This document shows positions 1 to 4,226 of a DNA stretch of 6,117 bases, in pieces (the first letter of the stretch is position 1; every line of letters begins with the position of its first letter). The notes under the pieces were generated by a model. That model did no database searches. It was not told the origin of the DNA and saw only the letters and a list, made by a program, of their open reading frames with translations. The stretch is from positions 1 through 6,117 of the forward strand of contig RFTR01000121.1 of NCBI GenBank assembly GCA_009923345.1. Reading direction: 5' to 3'. A program made the translations under genes and the position numbers. Origin of the DNA: Betaproteobacteria bacterium. Lineage in GTDB: Bacteria > Pseudomonadota > Gammaproteobacteria > Burkholderiales > Burkholderiaceae_C.

Positions 1-122
1 CGCAAATTACCCCACCCCATAAATTGCGGGTCGTGGTAGCCAGCAAAAGAAAAGCTATGGAATGACTTCAACCAACCGTGGTCGGCGTAACCGCGATCGA
101 GGGATTTACGAATGGTGATCAT
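1..122 (-). CDS. Pirin family protein (N-terminal fragment, runs off left edge)
   Basis: The reverse complement from an ATG at 122-120 reads without a stop to the window edge and gives 40 residues plus part of the next codon. It begins MITIRKSLDRG and continues through HGWLKSFHSFSFAGYHDP to FMGWGNL, which is the characteristic start of pirin proteins (a bicupin family that includes bacterial YhhW-type quercetin 2,3-dioxygenases). The metal-binding His and Glu residues of the first cupin barrel lie outside the window, so activity cannot be judged. The start is chosen because this is where pirins normally begin and no in-frame start lies just upstream. No clear Shine-Dalgarno precedes it. The gene diverges from the flavoprotein gene at 368. 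Family assignment is secure, but the substrate is unknown: pirins range from quercetinases to redox-sensing cofactors. Confidence 0.87.
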   Translation of the reverse strand, partial: MITIRKSLDRGYADHGWLKSFHSFSFAGYHDPQFMGWGNL

Positions 123-140
123 GTGATGCGTGAAGGATGG

Positions 141-165
141 TTAGGGCCTAATGTTGTAGATCAAC
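141..165. promoter_or_regulatory. Candidate operator: two adjacent inverted repeats upstream of the pirin gene
   Basis: TTAGG-G-CCTAA (141-151) is a perfect 5-base inverted repeat around one central base. One base later, GTTG-TAGAT-CAAC (153-165) is a second, 4-base inverted repeat. Both lie 18-43 bases upstream of the pirin start codon, where a repressor site or 5' UTR structure could sit. The arms are short and could arise by chance. No matching sigma-70 promoter was identified with confidence. Confidence 0.2.
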
Positions 166-290
166 CCCAAGTCGTTTTGCGCGACGGTCATGGCCCAAGG
201 CGGGATGGTACTCGAACAACACAAACGTCTAGAGATTGAGACAAATACATAAGTACGACAGCTTAAAAATCAAGGCGTAAAAAAAGCATG

Positions 291-320
291 AAAAAAAGCA
301 ACGCCCGCCAAAAGCATTGC
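291..320 (-). terminator. Intrinsic (Rho-independent) terminator on the minus strand
   Basis: Read on the minus strand, GCAATGC (320-314) pairs with GCGTTGC (304-298) to form a 7-base-pair stem with one T-G wobble. The loop is 9 bases, and the stem is followed directly by seven T residues (297-291). A second T7 run follows after five bases (285-279). On the plus strand the same stem has an A-C mismatch and only a short GTTTT tail, so it should work poorly in that direction. It is odd because no minus-strand gene lies upstream of it: the next DNA is the plus-strand flavoprotein gene starting at 368. The A7 runs could alternatively serve as upstream promoter elements. Confidence 0.5.
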
Positions 321-367
321 GTTTTCCCGAACCCCCAAAGCCCCATACAGCGTGTAGAGTCCAAGCC

Positions 368-1438
368 ATGACACTCAACATCGCCATCATCGGCGCCGGC
401 ATGGCTGGCATCACCGCTGCACGCACCTTGGTCCAAGCCGGACACCGCGTACAAATATTCGAAAAAAGCCGCGGCGCCGCAGGGCGCATGTCCACACGCG
501 AGACGGTCTTTGGCACCTTCGACCACGGCACCCAGTACTTCACCGTGCGCGACCCCAGGTTTTCTCTGGCCTTGCAAACCGTCGCTGGCACCAAAGAAAT
601 CTGCCGCCCCTGGAGCGCGAGTGCCGTGCGCGTTTTAGATCCACTGGGTCATGTATTTGAGGCTGCAAAACAGAACCACGACGCACACTTTGTTGCCACG
701 CCCGGCATGAACGCGTTGGTGCGTCACTGGGCACAACCTTTAGGCAAAGCACTGCACCTGCACAACCAAGTGCAACGCATGGAGCGCAACGCCAAAGGCC
801 TGTGGAGTTTGCACACCATCAACACCAGCACCCGCGCTGAAATTCCAGAAACGCATGCTGGGTTTGACCGTGTTTTGTTGGCGGTGCATTCTGTACAAGC
901 CGAGCAGTTACTACGTAACTCTGGAACCCACGTAAACGGCACATATTTATTAGAAGCTATAAGCAAAGTGCAAGTAGCACCTTGCTGGACTTTGATGCTC
1001 GCATTTCCAAATGCCAACAACCCAGACCTACCTCACCTCGGCCCCCAATGGAATGCCGCACGCAGCACCCACCATCGTGTCGCATGGCTAACACGTGAAT
1101 CCTCCAAACCCGGGCGCGGCAAGATCGAACGCTGGACTGTGCAAGCCAGTGTCGCGTGGTCACAAGAGCATTTGGAAGACGATGCGCCTCGCGTGCAAGC
1201 CAAGATGTTGCGCGCTTTCTCAGAACTCACGGGTATCCGAGCACAACCCAGTTTTGCAGAAGTCCACCGTTGGCGTTATGCGCAAACCATGGTGCCATTA
1301 GGCGCACCATTCCAGTTCCACGCCTCCACAGGTATTGGCACCTGCGGTGATTGGCATATTGGCCATCGCGTGGAAGATGCGTTTGTCTCAGGCTTAGAAC
1401 TAGCACTAGCCGTCTGCCAATCGGCACATCGCTTGTAA
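368..1438 (+). CDS. NAD(P)/FAD-dependent oxidoreductase, renalase/COG3380-like flavoprotein
   Basis: This 356-residue protein is predicted to be a soluble cytoplasmic flavoprotein. The N-terminus IAIIGAGMAG (residues 5-14) is the GxGxxG dinucleotide-binding loop of a Rossmann fold, and E32 at the end of the second strand is positioned to bind the FAD ribose. RGAAGRMSTR (35-44) matches the conserved Arg/Gly segment that follows in amine-oxidase-like flavoproteins, and FDHGTQYFTVRDPRF (51-65) is typical of the renalase/COG3380 group. Near the C-terminus GIGTCGDWHIGHRVEDAF (322-339) matches the second FAD-binding motif with its Gly-Asp pair. No signal peptide or membrane segment is visible. An open frame extends upstream to 317, but the ATG at 368 places the Rossmann motif at the expected distance and has a weak TAGAG eight bases upstream. 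It ends 18 bases before gluQ, so cotranscription is likely. The substrate is unknown; oxidation of an amine or of an aberrant nicotinamide form is only family-based speculation. Confidence 0.85.
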   Translation: MTLNIAIIGAGMAGITAARTLVQAGHRVQIFEKSRGAAGRMSTRETVFGTFDHGTQYFTVRDPRFSLALQTVAGTKEICRPWSASAVRVLDPLGHVFEAAKQNHDAHFVATPGMNALVRHWAQPLGKALHLHNQVQRMERNAKGLWSLHTINTSTRAEIPETHAGFDRVLLAVHSVQAEQLLRNSGTHVNGTYLLEAISKVQVAPCWTLMLAFPNANNPDLPHLGPQWNAARSTHHRVAWLTRESSKPGRGKIERWTVQASVAWSQEHLEDDAPRVQAKMLRAFSELTGIRAQPSFAEVHRWRYAQTMVPLGAPFQFHASTGIGTCGDWHIGHRVEDAFVSGLELALAVCQSAHRL

Positions 1439-1446
1439 TTCTTTGC

Positions 1447-1451
1447 AGGGG
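1447..1451 (+). promoter_or_regulatory. Ribosome binding site that decides the gluQ start
   Basis: AGGGG lies five bases upstream of the GTG at 1457. A second in-frame GTG at 1451 overlaps the last base of this motif, so it could not use it. This favours initiation at 1457. Confidence 0.5.
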
Positions 1452-1456
1452 TGGAT

Positions 1457-2353
1457 GTGCGCTATCTCGGACGATTCGCGCCCTCGCCCACAGGACCCCT
1501 GCATGCGGGTTCATTGGTCGCCGCATTAGCGAGTTGGTTGGACGCCCGTGCGCATAACGGCAAATGGCTGGTACGGATAGAAGACACCGATACATCGCGC
1601 TGTGTGGAAGGTGCAGATCAACATATATTGCAACAACTCGCGGCATGTGGCTTAGTCGCTGACAGCGAACCCACTTGGCAGTCGCAGCGCACACATTTGT
1701 ATGAAGCCGCACTCGCCCAATTGATAAACAAGGGCTGGGCCTACCCCTGCGGATGTTCGCGCAAAGAAATTGAAGAGGCCTATGCAACCCAAGGCCAAGA
1801 TGTAGCAAGGCATAGCGCAGCGGTTTACCCCGGCACGTGTCGAGGCGGTCTCCAAGGCAAACCCGCGCGCGCATGGCGGCTTCACGTACAGGCTGTCATC
1901 GATGCCCTGCACCTGCCCCAAACGTTGGAATGGCACGACAGGCGGATGGGGCTTCAACAACAAGACGTAGCAAAAGAAGTTGGCGACTTTGTTCTCAAAC
2001 GTGCCGATGGCCTGTGGGCCTACCAGCTCGCCGTAGTCGTAGACGACGCCGACCAAGGTGTGACACACATCGTGCGGGGTGAAGATTTATGCGACAACAC
2101 AGCGCGGCAAATCTTGCTTCAAAAAGCATTGGGCTTGCCCACGCCGATTTACCTGCATACGCCCTTGGTGCTGGGCGAGAACGGTGAAAAGCTGAGCAAG
2201 CAAAATGGGGCGCAGGCTTTGGATCTGCGAGATCCGCTTGCTGCGTTAAATCGTGCGGCAGGGGTGTTGGGGTCGGAGGTGTGCGCGGGGTCTTTGGGAG
2301 AGGCTTTGCAAAGATGGACACAGGCGTGGTCATCGAACAAAAGTTGGGACTGA
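1457..2353 (+). CDS. gluQ: Glutamyl-Q tRNA(Asp) synthetase
   Basis: GluQRS activates glutamate with ATP and attaches it to the queuosine base at the wobble position of tRNA-Asp. It resembles the catalytic half of glutamyl-tRNA synthetase without the anticodon-binding domain. The 298-residue length fits that truncated form. RFAPSPTGPLHAGSL (6-20) carries the class I HIGH-type signature, and KLSKQNG (245-251) is the KMSKS-type signature in the form usual for GluQRS. RIEDTDTSR (40-48) is the conserved catalytic-domain segment. C98 and C100 together with Y124 and C128 (YPGTC) match the family's zinc-binding set. The spacing between the two halves is about a dozen residues longer than I recall for the E. 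coli enzyme. Initiation at GTG 1457 gives a MRYLGRFAPSPTG-type N-terminus as in homologues. It follows the flavoprotein gene by 18 bases and precedes trmB by 53. Only tRNAs already carrying queuosine are substrates, so the host should make or salvage queuosine (inference). Confidence 0.93.
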   Translation: MRYLGRFAPSPTGPLHAGSLVAALASWLDARAHNGKWLVRIEDTDTSRCVEGADQHILQQLAACGLVADSEPTWQSQRTHLYEAALAQLINKGWAYPCGCSRKEIEEAYATQGQDVARHSAAVYPGTCRGGLQGKPARAWRLHVQAVIDALHLPQTLEWHDRRMGLQQQDVAKEVGDFVLKRADGLWAYQLAVVVDDADQGVTHIVRGEDLCDNTARQILLQKALGLPTPIYLHTPLVLGENGEKLSKQNGAQALDLRDPLAALNRAAGVLGSEVCAGSLGEALQRWTQAWSSNKSWD

Positions 2354-2397
2354 GTCCAACGCAAGTCGCCCACGATAATCTCCAGCGATTTCTCTAA
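2314..2397 (+). other. Possible 27-codon overlapping small ORF ahead of trmB
   Basis: An ATG at 2314, in a different frame from gluQ, opens 27 codons ending at TAA 2395-2397. It overlaps the last 40 bases of gluQ and stops 9 bases before the trmB ATG. GGGAGAGG (2296-2303) lies ten bases upstream and is a strong Shine-Dalgarno-like sequence. The peptide (beginning MDTGVVIEQKLGLSP) has no family I recognise. It may be a leader peptide that delivers ribosomes to trmB, which has no Shine-Dalgarno of its own, or it may be chance: purine-rich stretches are common in this part of gluQ and the ORF is very short. Confidence 0.2.
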
Positions 2398-2406
2398 ACA
2401 CCTTCT

Positions 2407-3135
2407 ATGTCCACCAAAGATTCTCCAGAGGCCACACTGAGCCAAACACCTGACACGCCTTTCATGCGCGTCATCAAAACCTATGTGCTGCGCGCTGGTC
2501 GTATGGGCCCAGGCCAAACCAGGGCGTTTGAACAGTTTGGAGCGAAATTTTTGTTGCCTTTCAAAAACGAAAAGCTTGACCTTGTAGCGTCCTTTGGTCG
2601 CCAAGCGCCTCTCATTTTGGAAATCGGCTTTGGAATGGGTGATGCAACCGCCAAGATTGCCCAAACGCGTGCTGGCGATAATTTTTTGTGCTGTGAAGTG
2701 CACGCACCCGGTGTAGGCGCCTTACTCAAACGCTGCGGTGAAGAAGACATTGGCAACATCCGTATCGTGCAACACGATGCCATCGAGGTGATGGACCACA
2801 TGTTGGGCGAAAACAGTTTGGATGGCGTGCATATCTTCTTCCCGGACCCTTGGCACAAAAGTCGCCACCACAAACGGCGCTTGATCCAAAGCCCTTTTGT
2901 GAACCGACTTGCGCTTCACATCAAAAAGGGAGGTTATTTGCACTTAGCCACAGACTGGGAACCTTATGCAGAGCAAATGCTGCAGGTGCTGTCCGATGAA
3001 CCGCTGCTGAAAAACACTGCGCCCGATCCCAGTGGCTTTGCTGAAAAACCCAGCTACCGCCCTCTTACGAAATTCGAAAACCGTGGTTTGAAATTAGGCC
3101 ATGGTGTGTGGGACTTGGTGTTTGAAAAGGTCTAA
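2407..3135 (+). CDS. trmB: tRNA (guanine-N7-)-methyltransferase
   Basis: TrmB uses S-adenosylmethionine to methylate N7 of G46 in the variable loop of many tRNAs. The 242 residues are close to the E. coli enzyme length (239), so the gene is complete. LEIGFGMGDA (71-80) is SAM-binding motif I, with E97 (CCEVH) and D124 (VQHDA) at the next cofactor-contact positions. FFPDPWHKSRHHKRRL (144-159) is the TrmB hallmark containing the catalytic Asp (D147). HLATDWEPYAEQM (179-191) and RPLTKFENRGLKLGHGVWDL (218-237) are the conserved C-terminal motifs that complete the active site and tRNA-binding surface. An in-frame TAA at 2395 prevents any longer start, so ATG 2407 is the first available. The bases before it (CTAAACACCTTCT) contain no Shine-Dalgarno, which suggests translational coupling or leaderless-like initiation. 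It sits 53 bases after gluQ and 67 bases before a pseudouridine synthase gene, all on the same strand. Confidence 0.96.
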   Translation: MSTKDSPEATLSQTPDTPFMRVIKTYVLRAGRMGPGQTRAFEQFGAKFLLPFKNEKLDLVASFGRQAPLILEIGFGMGDATAKIAQTRAGDNFLCCEVHAPGVGALLKRCGEEDIGNIRIVQHDAIEVMDHMLGENSLDGVHIFFPDPWHKSRHHKRRLIQSPFVNRLALHIKKGGYLHLATDWEPYAEQMLQVLSDEPLLKNTAPDPSGFAEKPSYRPLTKFENRGLKLGHGVWDLVFEKV

Positions 3136-3202
3136 GCTTCCTACCTTGAATGGCGTTAGCGCCAGCACGGTGGCGTTGCCTTCTTTCAACTCAGTAAGAG
3201 GG

Positions 3203-4201
3203 ATGGACGCAAGCGAGGGCAAGCCGGCCAAAAACGCTGTAACTTCGCACCCAAGGGCATCCAACACGTATTCCCTTGGAAACTGGCAAACCGTTTTCGA
3301 CTTCCTGTGCGAGCGCTTTCCCGCAGTACCTCCACAAGAATGGTCCGCGCGTTTTGCAGAGGGCTTGGTACGTAACGCGCAAGGCGCATCTATCCATGCG
3401 GCAACCCCTTACGCCCCCAACACCCTGATTCACTATTACCGCCGCATCCCCCAAGAGGCTGAACTCCCCTTCAAAGCACAGGTGCTGTTTCAAGACGCGC
3501 ATTTGGTAGTGGCAGACAAACCCCACTTCATGCCCGTGACACCTGCTGGTCGGTATGTGCGCAGCAGTTTGTTGGTGCAATTAAAAGATGAACTCGGTAT
3601 CGATACCCTAAGTCCCGTCCATCGCATCGACCGTGAAACAGCTGGCTTGGTCTTGTTGTCTGTTAGCCCGCAGGAACGCAACGCTTACCAAGCCTTGTTT
3701 CGAGAACGGCAGGTGCAAAAGACTTACCAAGCGATTGCGCCGTTTCGGGATGACTTGGTTTTCCCCCTTGCGCATCAGAGTCGAATTGAAGAGGACTTGC
3801 AGTTTTTTCTATCGCGTGAGGTAGAGGGCGTGCCAAATAGTGAAACGCATGTGGAAATTTTGAAATGTCTGGATACAAGCTTGGGTCTATCTGTGCACCC
3901 ATCCGACGATTCAACCGAGGGATCAACCAGAAGGTCGCCTCAGATCCTTTACAAACCCAAGGCAATCTACCAGCTCACCCCCATCACTGGCAAACGCCAC
4001 CAATTGCGTATCCATATGAGCGCCTTGGGCATCCCGATAGATGGGGACCAGTTTTACCCCGAGGTATTGCGTGGCCCCGACGAGATAGAAGACTTCAGTC
4101 AACCTTTACAACTGATAGCCCAAAAAATCGCATTCACAGATCCAATCACGGGTGATGAAAGGAAATTTACTAGCGAGCAAAAACTTAATTGGGTAAGTTG
4201 A
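3203..4201 (+). CDS. RluA-family pseudouridine synthase, RNA target unknown
   Basis: This 332-residue protein should isomerise uridine to pseudouridine in rRNA or tRNA. Residues about 26-81 look like a small S4-type RNA-binding region, a tentative reading. The catalytic domain follows: VLFQDAHLVVADKP (94-107), then PVHRIDRETAGLVLLS (138-153), which holds the RluA-family HRxD motif with catalytic Asp D143. TGKRHQLRIHMSALG (262-276) is the later conserved TGRTHQIRVH-type motif. The DKPHFMPVTPAGRYV segment (105-119) marks a proteobacterial subgroup distinct from RluC, RluD and TruC, so no gene symbol is given. A Ser/Asp/Thr-rich stretch at about 226-250 appears to be an insertion between conserved strands. 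The open frame reaches back to ATG 3101 inside trmB, but those extra residues look non-homologous. ATG 3203 is preferred, although the purine-rich AAGAGGG abuts it, an unusually close ribosome binding site. GTG 3170 remains possible. It converges on alaS with a 20-base gap. Confidence 0.88.
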   Translation: MDASEGKPAKNAVTSHPRASNTYSLGNWQTVFDFLCERFPAVPPQEWSARFAEGLVRNAQGASIHAATPYAPNTLIHYYRRIPQEAELPFKAQVLFQDAHLVVADKPHFMPVTPAGRYVRSSLLVQLKDELGIDTLSPVHRIDRETAGLVLLSVSPQERNAYQALFRERQVQKTYQAIAPFRDDLVFPLAHQSRIEEDLQFFLSREVEGVPNSETHVEILKCLDTSLGLSVHPSDDSTEGSTRRSPQILYKPKAIYQLTPITGKRHQLRIHMSALGIPIDGDQFYPEVLRGPDEIEDFSQPLQLIAQKIAFTDPITGDERKFTSEQKLNWVS

Positions 4202-4210
4202 AATTAATGA

Positions 4211-4226
4211 GTTAGTGCGAGCTAAC
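4211..4226 (-). terminator. Weak hairpin in the convergent junction, possible alaS terminator
   Basis: GTTAG (4211-4215) pairs with CTAAC (4222-4226), extended by a T-G wobble (4216 with 4221). On the plus strand this closes a GCGA tetraloop of the stable GNRA type. The right arm contains the alaS stop codon. On the minus strand the hairpin is followed by TCATTAATTTCAAC, which is T-rich but not a true T-run, and on the plus strand nothing resembles a U-tract. It is the only hairpin noticed in this 20-base gap between convergent genes, but it is short and AT-rich, so function is uncertain. Confidence 0.25.

Noticed and set aside
171..185. GTCG-TTTTGCG-CGAC inverted repeat in the pirin-flavoprotein intergenic region
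   Set aside because: Four-base arms with a seven-base loop are expected by chance at this length, and it is not placed at a recognisable promoter.
317..349. Possible sigma-70 promoter for the flavoprotein gene (TTGCGT with CATACA)
   Set aside because: The spacing is about 21 bases, well beyond the 16-18 optimum, and the -10 match is only three of six.
317..367. Upstream extension of the flavoprotein to TTG 317
   Set aside because: It would add 17 residues ahead of a GxGxxG loop that normally begins within about ten residues of the N-terminus, and the start codon would sit inside the terminator stem.
229..594. Minus-strand open frames covering the terminator region and the start of the flavoprotein gene
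   Set aside because: They overlap the intact Rossmann-fold coding sequence and have no family resemblance. They were considered as the missing gene upstream of the minus-strand terminator, but they would run through the terminator rather than end before it.
1227..1874. 215-codon open frame on the minus strand across the flavoprotein-gluQ junction
   Set aside because: It lies antisense to two well-recognised genes, its Cys/Arg/His-rich product resembles no family, and such shadow frames are common in GC-rich coding DNA.
3151..3164. Hairpin TGGCG-TTAG-CGCCA after trmB as a terminator
   Set aside because: The stem is only five base pairs and no T-run follows on either strand, so it does not qualify as an intrinsic terminator.
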